The notes under the pieces are model-generated. The model ran no database searches, was not told where the DNA came from, and worked only from the letters and a program-made list of their open reading frames with translations. Shown in pieces: positions 1 to 12,046 of a stretch of DNA of 64,000 nt. The DNA is from Euborellia annulipes (lineage: Eukaryota; Arthropoda; Insecta; Dermaptera; Anisolabididae): positions 1-64,000 of the forward strand of contig JAKCPI010012593.1 in assembly GCA_023213315.1 (NCBI GenBank). The letters run 5' to 3'. The translations under genes were made by a program, and so were the position numbers. Within the stretch, counting starts at the first letter, position 1, and every line of letters starts with the position of its first letter.

Positions 1-15
1 TAGTGTGGTTGGGGA

Positions 16-276
16 CAGCGGCGTAACTAGCCTTTGAGGGCGGAGGGGGCGAAGCTCAACTAGGGCGCCGTTTGTTTAAGCTTTAATATAATTTAAAAAG
101 AAAACTATCAATTTTTTGGACAATCTATGGAAAGAATATGATAAAATCACCGTTCCTGGGATATATCTTAAATCCCCTAGGGCGCCTATGTCTGTATTGA
201 GGGGCACCAAAGGCTTGATGAGCCTGGGGCGGAGGGGGCAAGCGCTCCCCTTCGCCCCCACCTAGTTACGCTACTG
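16..276. mobile_element. hAT MITE, CAGTGGCGTAACTAG family
   Basis: Ends CAGCGGCGTAACTAG and CTAGTTACGCTACTG, bounded by perfect 8-bp duplication GTTGGGGA at 8-15 and 277-284. Non-coding, 261 bp. Confidence 0.85.
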
Positions 277-439
277 GTTGGGGACTAAATATAAGCGTAT
301 TTCTTTAAAGCTTACGGACAATAGCTTGTTCGAACATTTTCAGTTATGTGATTCTTGAATGGAGCATGGAAGAAAATAATTATTGACTCACCTCTCTCCC
401 ATTCAAGAAATGTAAGAACGAAAATGAATGAATAAATTA

Positions 440-605
440 TTACCTACTCGTTTAAAATTGTACACAGACAGACCATGTGGCGAAAACCACCAGGGGTCCT
501 CAAAACGTGTATATCCATCAAAATTTCACCATCGAATTTTTGACATGAATCCAATACTTTCTCTCTATAAATATTAACATATATAGGTAAGAGAAAGTTA
601 AAATA
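440..605 (-). repeat. Foldback family A arm fragment
   Basis: ACAGACAGACCATG, CGAAAACCAC and GGTAAGAGAAAGT blocks of one arm end; truncated on its left side. Confidence 0.6.
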
Positions 606-659
606 GAATAAGTGACTAGAATTCTACATATAGCCATTACATTCTATATAAATATGTAT

Positions 660-2238
660 TTTTACTTTCTATATTTATATATATAGAGAGAAAGTAGAGA
701 ATACATGTCGAAAATTCGAGATTTTGATGGAAATACACGTTTTGAGGTTCCCTGAATCGAAAAAAGGGGTTTTCGTGACATGGTCTGTCTATGTGTCTGT
801 GAACAAAATATCTCAAGAACGAAAAGAGCTAGGAGGTAGAAATTTTATATTTAAGTTAGGCACCCTGCTGATACGTGACACGAAGCTTTTCAACAAAATA
901 GGCCAAAGAGTACTAGTACTTTACTAGTACTTTACTGATGCACTTATTCAGTTTTTTTCAATTATCGCAAAATTTTGATGAAAATTCAAAAATCAATTAT
1001 TTTTTAGATGCTCTTTAAAATGTATATTCTCGTTTCGCCCTCAAAATTGTTTCAAGCATACTTTATTCTTGTACTTCAAAGGAAAGATAGAAGAAGTGGT
1101 AACAAAATATAAATATTTCCCATGTTTATAAATTTTACATTTTGAATTCAAATATACCGTACTGTCAAAAACTAACAAGTAAATATATGTCGATACAAAA
1201 AAATCAGGTGGAACCAGCACAGAACACAACTTTCAATTATCGAAGGTAGGAAAAAGTTGTCTGCTATGCGACCAACCAGATTTTTAAATATATATTATAT
1301 GTTTCATTATGTAAAATGTTAGATATTGAAAAAGAAAGTTATTATTATAAACAAATTATTAATAAGTATTAGATATTAAAAAATCTGGTGTGACTGGCGC
1401 ACAGCACACAACTTTCTCTTACCCTTCGGTAAGAGAAAGTTGCGCACTGTGCTGGTCACACCAGATTTTTTGTGTCGAGATATATTTAGTTTCCGATAGC
1501 ACCTTAGTTTCAAACTTGCATTTTAAATGTTGACTGCTTCAAATAAACTATGGTTATTTTTCAAAATTTTAATCTCATATTTGGACATTTTATACACAAT
1601 ATAGAATCGTAAATAAATACAAAATTTCATAAGAATTGGAAAAAAAAATTTTAAATGCGTAAAAAGTTCCAAAGGGGACCCCCTTTTGAATCGAAATTAA
1701 CATACAAATCCCTATAGGAAATTAACATTGTTTCTATGCGAAGATAAGGTGGAAAGGGAATTTAAAAAGAGTAGAGAGAGACGATAATGTTTGCAAGTGG
1801 GAGAGATATATATATGTTTTCTTTGAAACAATTAAAACAGAAATAAAAAAAAATAAATGGGAATTTAAATAATAATTGATTTTTAATCTAATAAAAAGAA
1901 AAAGATTTAAATTCCGTTACCATGGCAACCAGTTCTATCTTTCTATGAAGAACAAGAGTAAAGTGGTCTTCAGAAGATTTCAACGGCAAAATGAGAATAT
2001 ACATTTTAAAGAGCATCTAAAAAATAGTTAATTTATGAATTTTAAAAAAAATCCTTGGAGGGAATTTTGAGAAAATCGAAAAAAACTGAAAAAGTACATC
2101 AGTAAAGTACTAGTACTTTTTGGCCGATTTTGTTCAAAAGCTTATTTTGAGATTCTTCAAAGGTACCTAAGTTAAATATAAAATTTCAATCCGGTAGCTC
2201 AATTCCTTCATGCTAAAAATCTGTCCACACATACAGAC

Positions 2239-2277
<39 letters not shown>

Positions 2278-2430
2278 TACACACAGACCAATTTGCGGGA
2301 CCCACTTTTTTTGGACTCAGGGGACCTCAAAACATGTATATCCATCAAAATCTCGACATCGAATTTTTGACATGATCGCAATACTTTCTCTCCTATATAT
2401 TTCATATATAGGCTAAGAGAAAGTAAAAGA
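660..2430. repeat. Foldback family A copy, diverged, with an enlarged centre
   Basis: Left arm from about 660 (TATAGAGAGAAAGTA...), centre hairpin at 1384-1467 (CTGGTGTGAC... / ...GTCACACCAG), right arm ending in AGAGAAAGTAAAAG at about 2430. Arms contain the recognisable blocks CAAAATATCTCAAGAACG, AGTACTAGTACTTT and CTTCTGAAGACCACTTTACT in opposite orientations. 1550-1910 is an extra AT-rich segment not in the full copy at 12047. Confidence 0.7.
2229..2285. repeat. (AC)n microsatellite within a family A arm
   Basis: About 20 uninterrupted AC units with imperfect flanks; expansion of the ACACAGACAGACC motif common to the arm. Confidence 0.9.
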
Positions 2431-3008
2431 TAAAATAAATTTCGTATTATTCGGGTTGAAGGTTCGATTAAAAGAAAAGAAAAATTGGCGTGTACAACTT
2501 GACATATATAGATTGGTGAATTGCAATTGCACATCGATCTGGATTAAATAAATGCTGCCGCCCGGTTAAGGAATTTGCCATTCACACATGGCGGAATGTT
2601 AATTGACCACCCGAGAGATATTCGCGCTCGAAACCTTAATAACTTTCAATTAAATTGGAGAGTGAGGGAGAAAAAAAAATTTAATCACATGTGACCATCA
2701 CCATTTAACATTCTTAAGCACTTTCCCTATAAAATTATTTATTTATAATAAATTTATTTTTATATTTTTACGAAAGAGGGTGTCATGACTTTTCTTATAA
2801 AAACTTTGGTTTCACAGAGGTGAAGGAATTCGCGTCTAAAATTATTATTTAAATGATATAATCTGATTACGTATTTAAAAAATTATTCATATTCAAATAA
2901 TAATCAAGATTTTTTATATAAAATTTCATAAAGCTTATGAAAATTTCGAGTTTTTTTAATTTAACAAAATCATAAAAAATTTTTCAGGGGCTTCTAGTCT
3001 ATTACAAT

Positions 3009-3255
3009 CAAGGGCGGATCCAGAGAAGTGGGAGGGGGGAGGGTAATCTGGTGTGATTGGTCGCACAGCACACAATTTTTTCTTACTTTCTTGCATTCGG
3101 TACTTGTTTACCAGAATATATATAAAAAATCAAATTTGTAAACATTAATTTTTAAAATTTTACATTAAAAATAAAATTTTATTACCAAAAAAAAATATTT
3201 TTCTCAAATCTCAATGGAGGTGGGGGTGTAATTACCCCCTTTACCTTCGCCCATG
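3009..3255. mobile_element. hAT-type MITE, AAGGGCGGATCC family
   Basis: Ends CAAGGGCGGATCCAG and ACCTTCGCCCATG, with perfect 8-bp duplication ATTACAAT at 3001-3008 and 3256-3263. Contains a piece of the CACACCAG hairpin sequence. Confidence 0.8.
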
Positions 3256-3310
3256 ATTACAATTTTTACTAAAATGATGCAATACAATACAAATGATCCA
3301 GGGGAATTTT

Positions 3311-3555
3311 TCAGGGAGAGGGAGGGGGTAATCTGGTGTAACTAGTTCCACACCATACAATTTTTTCTTACTTTCGGTAATTAAAAGTTGCATTCGGTAC
3401 TTGTTTACCAGAATATACATATATACAAATCAAATTTCAAGTAGTAATTTTTAAAATTTTATATTAAAAATAAAATTTCATTCCAAAGAATATTTTTCTC
3501 AAATCTCGGGGGGGGGGGGTAAGAAGGATAATTACCCCCTTTGTATCGGCCCTTG
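3311..3555. mobile_element. Partial second copy of the AAGGGCGGATCC MITE
   Basis: Internal sequence parallels 3040-3255 and it ends TATCGGCCCTTG; the left terminus is lost, so no duplication can be defined. Confidence 0.6.
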
Positions 3556-4009
3556 AAATAATGTATTCTGATTACGTATTTAAAAAAAAATTAAATTTAT
3601 TCATATTCAAATAATAATCAAGATTTTTTTAAAATATAGAATTTTTAAGGGGGTGAGGTCAAGAATTTTTAGTATAGGTGAAGGGGGAAGGGGTAGTGAG
3701 GTAATCAAAGGGGAGGGATAATTCAGGAATTTATTATATTTTAGTGCCGGATTCAAATTAGCATTACTAATAAAGAACCTCTGTCTGATTAAAATCATAA
3801 TATTCATATTTTTTGTATCATGGGACCGTTAGTGAACATTTTTGTACTATTATATGAGAAAATAAATATACTAGTTGTTTATTTGATATACAATTAATGA
3901 AAGAAGCCGGGGCCAGCTGCACAAAATGACTTGAAGGGTTGCAGGTTGTCGAACTCCGCTCCAGAAAGGCGCGGATTATTTTTTAGAAGAAATAATACTT
4001 CAAATATAT

Positions 4010-4810
4010 CTATTACTTTCTGTTGCCTATATATGTTAATACGTATATAGAGAAAGTATTGGATTCATGTCAAAAATTCGTTGTCGAGATTTTGATAGAT
4101 ATACAAGTTTTGAGGTCCTCAGAATTCAAAAAATCTGGTGTGACTGGCGCACATCACACAACTTTCTCTTACCTTCGGTAATCGAAAGTTGTGTTCTGTG
4201 CTTGTCACACCAGATTTTTTGTGTCGACATATATTTAGTTCCCGACAGTACGGAACATTGGAATTCAGATGTAAAATTTATAAGTATGGGAAAATATTTA
4301 TATTTTGTTACCATGGCAACCATTTCTCCTATCCTTCCCTATGAAATACAAGAGTAAAGTGGTCTTCAGAAGATTTCAATCGCAAAATGAGAATATACAT
4401 TTTAAAGAGCATCTAAAAAATAATTGATTTTTGAATTTAAAAAAAAATCGTTGGAGCAAATTTTGAGAAAATCGAAAAAAACTGAAAAAGTACATCAGTA
4501 AAGTACTAGTACTCTTTGGCCGATTTTGATTAAAAGCTTATTTTTCCGGTCCAGGAGGGTGTTTAACTTAAATATAAAATTTCAGCCTCATAGCTCAATT
4601 CCTTCATGCTTAAAATTGAACACAGACACACCCACCCACCCACACACACACACAGACAGACCATGTCGCGAAAACCACTTTTTGGATTCAGGGGACCTCA
4701 AAACGTGAAGATCCATCAAAATCTCGACATCGAATTTTTGACATGAATCCAATACTTTCTCTCTATATATATATTACATATATACATAGGTAAGAGAAAG
4801 TAAAAAGTGG
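4010..4810. repeat. Foldback family A copy
   Basis: Left end TTACTTTCTGTTGCC, right end TAGGTAAGAGAAAGTAAAA; centre hairpin 4130-4219 where TCTGGTGTGACTGGCGC faces GCTTGTCACACCAGA. Left arm is shorter than the right arm. Confidence 0.75.
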
Positions 4811-5128
4811 TTTTCGCGACATGGTCTGTCTGTGAACAAAATATCTCAAGAACGAACAGTCGTATAGAGGTTGAAATTTTATATTTAAGTAAAGCATCTC
4901 CTTGAGGAGTGAAAACAAGCTTTTGAACTAAACCTGCCAAAGTGTACTAGTACTTTTTCAGCCTTTTGAGCCAGGCAGTACGATGATTTTATTTAAGCGA
5001 TACCAAATGGCCTAAACAAAAATACATGGAACCACAATAAATATATTTACAAATAATGGGTATCGTAAAAAGTCCTAAATGACCTAAGTTGCCTAAAAGA
5101 CTGTGTGTATGTGAGTGTGAATGGGGAA
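4801..5128 (+). repeat. Family A arm followed by a SINE-1 3' part
   Basis: 4801-4960 is an arm fragment (TGGTTTTCGCGACATGGTC to GTACTAGTACTTTTT). 4960-5128 has the SINE-1 body (CCAGGCAGTACGATGATTTT, then AAAAGACTGTGTGTATGTGA) without its tRNA head. Confidence 0.6.
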
Positions 5129-5179
5129 AAAGTGCGTGTTTAAAATATATATATACAGGGGTATATACCCTGGTATATA

Positions 5180-5802
5180 CAGGGTGTCCGGTAAAGAATG
5201 GATAACCTTGAAATGTCTTATAGTATAACTTATGGCCTTTCAGAAAAAAATTGAAACAAAATATATCATAAGTAGTACCTAAGATATGATTTTTTTAAAA
5301 GAAAGGTCTAATTCTTTTACCTTGTTTTACTTTTATGAACACTACGATCAGAAATGAATGGATTCCATCGGTTTGTTGTTATTTTATTATTATACACGAA
5401 CTATGCTAATAGATAAACAGTGAATAGTATGAATAGCTATTGGACTTTTTTATTAAAAAATTAGCAAATTCCAATAAAATAGCCAGGTGGTCGTTTTAAC
5501 AATGATTCAAAGTAAATAAATTTTTAATAAAAAAAGTGCAATAGCTAGTCATACTATTCACTGTTTATCTATTAGCATAGTTCGTGTATAATAATAAAAT
5601 AACAACAAACCGATGGAATCCATTCATTTCTGATCGTAGTGTTCATAAAAGTAAAACAAGGTAAAAAAATTAGACCTTTCTTTTAAAAAAATCATATCTT
5701 AGGTACTACTTATGATATATTTTGTTTCAATTTTTTTTCTGAACGGCCATAAGTTATACTATAAGACATTTCAAGGTTATCCATTCTTTACCGGACACCC
5801 TG
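5180..5802. mobile_element. Long terminal-inverted-repeat element with TA/TATA target
   Basis: Begins CAGGGTGTCCGGTAAAGAAT and ends with its complement; the arms are about 290 bp and nearly identical, separated by a short AT-rich loop at about 5450-5535. TATA flanks both ends, compatible with a Tc1/mariner-type TA duplication. It encodes no transposase. Confidence 0.75.
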
Positions 5803-5829
5803 TATATTGGCGAAAACTAAATTTATATC

Positions 5830-5935
5830 GACACAAAAAATCTGGTGTGACAGAGAAGAATAGAATACAACTTTCCTTTATCAAAGGTAAGAGAAAGTTG
5901 TGTGCTGTGTGACCAGTCACACCAGATTTTTTTAA
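5830..5935. repeat. CACACCAGATTTTTT hairpin (family A centre)
   Basis: AATCTGGTGTGACAGAGAAG faces its near complement ending CACACCAGATTTTTT across a short loop. Confidence 0.7.
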
Positions 5936-5959
5936 ATTGAAAAGGTAATTATTTAAACG

Positions 5960-6860
5960 AAAGCATAGAACTACTAAATGAAGATATTTCACGTTAAATT
6001 TGACAAAAAATATTTCTCGATCTACATTATTGTTAGGTTGTGATATTAATTTTAATTACTCAAAGAGATCTTAGGATTTTCACAGGTCAAGGAAATAAGT
6101 AAAAATAAAAAAGTTTTAAACCCCAGAATACTAGATGTTTGTATTTTAAAATATAACCCTAAATTTCTACTTTTATATTATATATAAAAAACGTACTCTA
6201 GTGTTCATAATAAAAAATTCTAACTACAGAATAGACTTCAAGTACTTCATTCATCTCTCTTTTCTTCTCCTTTATTGTCTACTTTTTTTTCGCTCGTAAA
6301 TTTCAAAGGTGACTCTTGTCTATAAATGCCATTTACTGTATATTTATAACTTTTGTACTGTACTATTCGAAGCCTGTCTATTTGTCTCTATCTCTTTCTC
6401 TCTTTTAATTTCCTTATTGGTCCTTGTGACTAAATGTTTCTCCATTTGTATTAATCAATCTGTTGTTGCTATATTTGGTCGTTACATCTCTCATTCGCGG
6501 GGTGACAAGAAGGGGAAAAAAACAGGCACAAATCAAAGTCTGTGTACTTTTAATTTATATTTCGCTCCAGTCGTTTGATTTTTATGGTTACTTCTGAAGG
6601 TAACAATAAGTTATTGTGACTTATATACATAAAATAAATTTTTTTTTATTATTAAATATACTTTAAAATAAAAATAATACTATATATCAGAGTTAGTCAA
6701 AAGCTTGTCAGAAATTTTTTTTTTTATTGATACTATAAGAAAATATCTTCAAGTTAGATGAAGATCAAAACAATCTGTTTGTCTGTTTTTTTTTTTTTTT
6801 TTATTTTTTGTACTTTTGTATATTGTACTAATCCGGGGCAGTTATTTTTACTTTCTCTTA
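5960..6860. other. AT-rich DNA with no gene seen
   Basis: Low-complexity AT-rich sequence with a CT-rich stretch near 6250-6420 and long T runs at 6715 and 6788. Open frames here have no coding character. Its origin is not recognisable. Confidence 0.6.
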
Positions 6861-6869
6861 GCTATAATA

Positions 6870-7660
6870 AAAAAAACTTAAAAAAAAATGGTTTTATTTA
6901 AATTGAACTAAAAAGAGAGAAATAATTTAATTTAATTTATTTATTGTTAAAATTGTTGAATATTTATGTCTTAAAGTAAAAATGTGAGGCGCACTTTGAT
7001 AACTTAAGGAATTGTATATATTAGAGCCAGTGGCGGATTAATGCAATTTTGTCGGGGGGGGGCGGTTTTTTTATTTTTTTTATTTAAGGCCTTTGTGGGC
7101 ATCTATGGCCATTTAGACCCCTTTCCTATTTATTTAAATTGATTGGTAACAAATTTAATTGAAATTAAAGCCCGGAAATCATAATTTCTTTAGATTACTA
7201 GTTTTTATAACATTGTGAATTTCTTCTCGGGGGGGGGCGATCGCCCCCCCTTTAATCCGCCCTTGATTAGAGCCTCGGAATCACACCCCACGCTTTTATT
7301 TTAAATAATAAATATTCAACAATTTTAACAAGAACAATTAAATTATTTCTCTCTTTTTAGTTCAATTTAAATAAAAGCATTTTTTTAAAAAGTTTTTTTA
7401 TTATATTTTTATTTTAAACTTTTTAGCCTTTTTTATTATAGATGGAGTATTAAAAAAAGGAAGGGAGGAAGCGTGAGGCATCAAATAAAGTACCACATTA
7501 GTTTGGTCTATTTTGGTAAAAAGTTACTGATAATTTGCGTCATCAAAAAAGACCCTTAAATATCAAATTTCACACCTCTAGCTCATCGGGAAGTGTCCTA
7601 AACAAAGACTAAAAGATGGTGACCTTGAAAGAGTAAGTTAAATAAAAGCATTTAAAAAAA
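6870..7660. repeat. Foldback family B copy with one monomer
   Basis: Arms 6880-7020 and 7275-7390 (AAAGAGAGAAATAATTTAAT against its complement) followed by a single copy of the 145-bp monomer (TCAAATAAAGTACCACATTA to CTCATCGGGAAGTGTCC). The same order occurs at 30485-32570. A MITE sits in the loop. Confidence 0.7.
7028..7265. mobile_element. hAT MITE in the loop of a foldback, carrying a SINE fragment
   Basis: Ends CAGTGGCGGATTAATG and TTTAATCCGCCCTTG; perfect 8-bp duplication ATTAGAGC at 7020-7027 and 7266-7273. Inside, 7060-7135 resembles a reversed SINE-2 body. Confidence 0.85.
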
Positions 7661-8375
7661 AAATTTTTTGATGATCTATTAGACGAATTATAGATTCCGA
7701 ATAAAATTTTGAAATAGAATTTTTAGAGAATGAATTTGAAACAATATTTGTCTAAAAAATAGCGGAAATAATTTTTCAAAAAGCTAATATACGAAATATA
7801 TGAAATGATCGGAAAAGGAATGGAGAGTATGGGGAATCCCCCAGCTGAAGAGAAATTAAATCTTCCAGTCAGATTGGCACCAATGGCATTCACTCTCTCT
7901 CTCTCGCTCTTTCTATCACCAGTTGAAAAAAAAAGAAAGACTTGTGACCATGAGAATAAGACGTTATTAAATATTCACACGGAGAAAAGGTATTACATTT
8001 CTATCGATTATCTTGACATATTTGTGAAAATTAATATTTAATTAATACTTATTATATAATATTCAATATAAAGCTAACGGTATTTTTTTTCTATTTGATT
8101 CTCAACTGTGTTTTAAATTGATTTCGGCTAGTATCCCAGAATCCCAAGAAGAAATCGCAAAAATGAGATTAAAAAAAAATTAATTTGACTGTAGGGGGGG
8201 GGGGGGTAAAAAACTTAAACCTAAAAAGAGGCTATAAATAATTGGGCAGACTATTCCATAAAGTTCATTTTAATTAATTTCTAGAAGTATTTAATAACTC
8301 AAGCGTTTTAGAGTGGAAGTTGGTTATTTATATACATGTATTAACAAATGTTTATTTGTTGGTGAACTAAACAAC

Positions 8376-8475
8376 CTATGACCCCCGGAAATCGAACCCA
8401 GGATTCCCAGCCTTTCCGAGGCATCGGTGTGCTACCCTTTGCATCAGGCCACCAGACCAACACCAAGCCATGGCT
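8376..8475 (-). mobile_element. tRNA-derived SINE head (SINE-4)
   Basis: Minus strand shows box A-like TGGCCTGATGCAAAGGGTAG and box B-like GGGTTCGATTTCC about 45 bases later, the usual pol III promoter layout. Not a functional tRNA: the cloverleaf is not complete. Confidence 0.55.
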
Positions 8476-8579
8476 TTTGGCCCGCAAACAAATAAACTCA
8501 AATATATGTGAATTACAATAATTCTTTCTATAATTTGTAAAAAAAGAATTGCAGCTTATTTCGTTTATTAGGCCCACTA

Positions 8580-9045
8580 GGCTGACCTTTCGGCCTTGGC
8601 CAAGACCATCTTCAGCGTTATAATTAAACAGAGTATATTTTAAATTTTACAAAATTATAACATTATGGCATAAATCAGAGAGTTATTTGTACAAGGAAGA
8701 GGTTTGCAGCCAAAAGAAATGAGCATCTATTATTAAATAAATTATTTATTCCGGACGTTTGGCTGCAAACCTCTTCCTTTTACAAATAATTCTATATACA
8801 GCCACTTAATTATAATAATTATATCCACGAGGTCAAGATGCACCAACAACTGTTCGACAAGTACGGTGACATCTTCAGGAGGTATATCAAAGAACCTGGA
8901 AGACTGAGGATGGCAGAGTAAATCTATGCCGAAATGTCCGAAATAAAGAGTTTATTTAATAATAGAGGCTCTTTTCTTTTGGCTGCAAACCTCTTCCTTT
9001 TACAAATAATTCTATATACAGCCACTTAATTATAATAATTAAATC
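8580..9045. repeat. Diverged hammerhead-bearing repeat cluster
   Basis: Contains a minus-strand core at 8584-8615 and a plus-strand core at 8904-8938 (CTGAGGA, stem II GGCA/TGCC, GAAAT-GTC). A direct repeat of about 60 bp (TGCAAACCTCTTCCTTTTAC...) lies at 8764-8822 and 8985-9042. Confidence 0.55.
8829..8918 (+). pseudogene. Possible captured cytochrome P450 exon fragment inside a repeat
   Basis: Thirty codons read EVKMHQQLFDKYGDIFRRYI, KEPGRLRMAE and then stop. H--LFDKYGDIFR resembles the N-terminal segment of P450 proteins (the ...YGDI... region before the first beta sheet). The upstream 60 bases are directly repeated at 8983-9042, and a hammerhead-like core starts at 8904, so the gene piece seems trapped in a transposon. 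No haem-binding region is present. The match is short and could be chance. Confidence 0.35.
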
Positions 9046-9139
9046 AGAGAGATTATAATTACCTTGAGGACTGTCAATATATATTAAATATCTGTAACTG
9101 AATATTCATGGAATATATATTTGAGTTATTGATTGTATG

Positions 9140-11418
9140 CAGGGCCGCAGTCAGACTTGACGGGCCCCGGGGCTACTTGCTAATACGGGCCCTCCCCCCC
9201 CCCCCATTAAAAAAAACAAATTTTTTTTTAGTATAAAAGGCTATTGTGGCATTCATGCCAACAATTTTTTACACACTTTTTGACACAACTTTTAGAGAAA
9301 GAGTTACAATAATTTATCGAGGCCAGATCCGGACAGGGGATTTCCGGGGGAATCTGGGGGTATGGAAAATTTTTTAAAAATTAGCCACTGAAATCTGCGT
9401 TTTTAGCTATCCTGAGTCGTGAAAAATATCAAACTTGATTTGAGGTTAAAAGGACCGGGCCCCCTGAAGAAAAAAATTTCAAGAAAATGATTATTTTAAT
9501 TGAAATTTTAAGAAAAATTTAAGCTTAAAGGGCTCGGGCCACTGAGGAAAAAAATTTCAAGAAAATGATTTTTTTTAATTGAAATTTTAAGAAAAATTTA
9601 AGCTTAAAGGGCCCGGGCCCCTGAGGAAAAAAAATTTCAAGAAAATGATTATTTTAATAGAAATTTTAAGAAAAATTTAAGCTTAAAGGGCCCGGGCCCC
9701 TGAGGAAAAAAATTTCAAGAAAATGATTTTTTTAATTGAAATTTTAAGAAAAATTTAAGCTTAAAGAGCCCGGGCCCCTGAGGAAAAAAATTTCAAGAAA
9801 ATGATTTTTTTAATTGAAATTTTAAGAAAAATTTAAGCTTAAAGGGCCCGGGCCCCTGAGGAAAAAAATTTCAAGAAAATGATTTTTTTAATTGAAATTT
9901 TAAGAAAAATTTAAGCTTAAAGAGCCCGGGCCCCTGAGGAAAAAAATTTCAAGAAAATGATTTTTTTAATTGAAATTTTAAGAAAAATTTAAGCTTAAAG
10001 AGCCCGGGCCCCTGAGGAAAAAAATTTCAAGAAAATGATTTTTTTAATTGAAATTTTAAGAAAAATTTAAGCTTAAAGAGCCCGGGCCCCTGAGGAAAAA
10101 AATTTCAAGAAAATGATTTTTTTAATTGAAATTTTAAGAAAAATTTAAGCTTAAAGGGCCCGGGCCCCTGAGGAAAAAAATTTCAAGAAAATGATTTTTT
10201 TAATTGAAATTTTAAGAAAAATTTAAGCTTAAAGAGCCCGGGCCCCTGAGGAAAAAAATTTCAAGAAAATGATTATTTTAATAGAAATTTTAAGAAAAAT
10301 TTAAGCTTAAAGAGCCCGGGCCCCTGAGGAAAAAAATTTCAAGAAAATGATTTTTTTAATTGAAATTTTAAGAAAAATTTAAGCTAAAGGGCCCGGGCCC
10401 CTGAGGAAAAAAATTTCAAGAAAATGATTATTTTAATAGAAATTTTAAGAAAAATTTAAGCTTAAAGAGCCCGGGCCCCTGAGGAAAAAAATTTCAAGAA
10501 AATGATTTTTTTAATTGAAATTTTAAGAAAAATTTAAGCTTAAAGGGCCCGGGCCCCTGAGGAAAAAAATTTCAAGAAAATGATTTTTTTAATTGAAATT
10601 TTAAGAAAAATTTAAGCTTAAAGAGCCCGGGCCCCTGAGGAAAAAAATTTCAAGAAAATGATTTTTTTAATTGAAATTTTAAGAAAAATTTAAGCTTAAA
10701 GAGCCCGGGCCCCTGAGGAAAAAAATTTCAAGAAAATGATTTTTTTTAATTGAAATTTTAAGAAAATTTAAGCTTAAAGGGCCCGGGCCCCTGAGGAAAA
10801 AATTTCAAGAAAATGATTTTTTTAATTGAAATTTTAAGAAAAATTTAAGCTTAAAGAGCCCGGGCCCCTGAGGAAAAAAATTTCAAGAAAATGATTTTTT
10901 TAATTGAAATTTTAAGAAAAATTTAAGCTTAAAGGGCCCGGGCCCCTGAGGAAAAAAATTTCAAGAAAATGATTTTTTTAATTGAAATTTTAAGAAAAAT
11001 TTAAGCTTAAAGAGCCCGGGCCCTCTGAGGAAAAAAATTTCAAGAAAGTGATTTTTTTAATTGAAATTTTAAGAAAAATTTAAGCTTAAAGGGCCCGGGC
11101 CCCTGAGGAAAAAAATTTCAAGAAAATGATTTTTTTAATTGAAATTTTAAGAAAAATTTAAGCTTAAAGAGCCCGGGCCCCTGAGGAAAAAAATTTCAAG
11201 AAAATGATTTTTTTAATTGAAATTTTAAGAAAAATTTAAGCTTAAATGGCCCGGGCCCTCTGAGGAAAAAAATTTCAAGAAAGTGATTTTTTTTAATTGA
11301 AATTTTAACCATGAAAATTATTTTTTATTAGAATTTTAAGGTGGGAGCGCAATGGGCCCGGGCCCCCTCGGAGGGCCCGGGCCCCGGGGATATAGCCCCC
11401 CCCCTGTCTGCGGCCCTG
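9140..11418. mobile_element. hAT element swollen by an internal minisatellite
   Basis: Ends CAGGGCCGCAGTCAGAC and CCTGTCTGCGGCCCTG; perfect 8-bp duplication ATTGTATG at 9132-9139 and 11419-11426. Its inside is almost wholly a tandem array (see separate entry). No transposase frame. Confidence 0.85.
9454..11310. repeat. 78-bp minisatellite, about 24 copies
   Basis: Each unit runs GCCCGGGCCCCTGAGG, an A-run, TTTCAAGAAAATGATT, AATTGAAATTTTAAG and AAAAATTTAAGCTTAAA. Neighbouring units differ by one to three bases; an AGAGCCC/AGGGCCC variant alternates irregularly, pointing to recent unequal exchange. Confidence 0.95.
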
Positions 11419-12046
11419 ATTGTATGCTTATATTGACAACCTGCAATCTCTGATTTATGCCATGTTATAATCTTATAATTTTGTAAAATTTCACAAATAA
11501 AATATAGGTTCACAACAGCAAAATATTTCCACATCTTTACCTTAATGAAATTCCTGTACTCTACTTTTAAATCATTAAGAAAAATTACTTTGAAAAAACT
11601 AGATAAATTAATAAAATTGAATTGATTTGTCAATTAGCACGTTTACAAACCCTTAATTACCCAGCTAAACGTCTAGCAACACCCAAGGCCATTCATGTTA
11701 TTCGACCTAATTATGTATTTTTATTTGACTTGAATGATTTGTTTGTCTGTCTGACAGTTTTTTGATCTTCATTTGGAATCTAAACATTTTTTGACTTTCT
11801 ATTTATTTAGCATCGGGGCATCAGATTTTTATTTATTGCTCATTAATTTGTTTGAATTATATACACAATATTAGATCAGAAGAGAGATAGTTCTTTAATT
11901 CATACTGTATATACGATCTTCCGGGATTTTAGTTTATTTATCGAAGTGGCAGATATCTCAATTCAATATTATTTTTAAATCCATAAATTTCTATCCCTTT
12001 CTTCAAGATGAAGCAGAAAGAGTATTTATATGAACCAATCACAAAT

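Noticed and set aside
2208..2534. Open frame of 108 codons on the minus strand
   Set aside because: It runs through an (AC)n microsatellite and a transposon arm; residues are a dipeptide repeat, not a protein.
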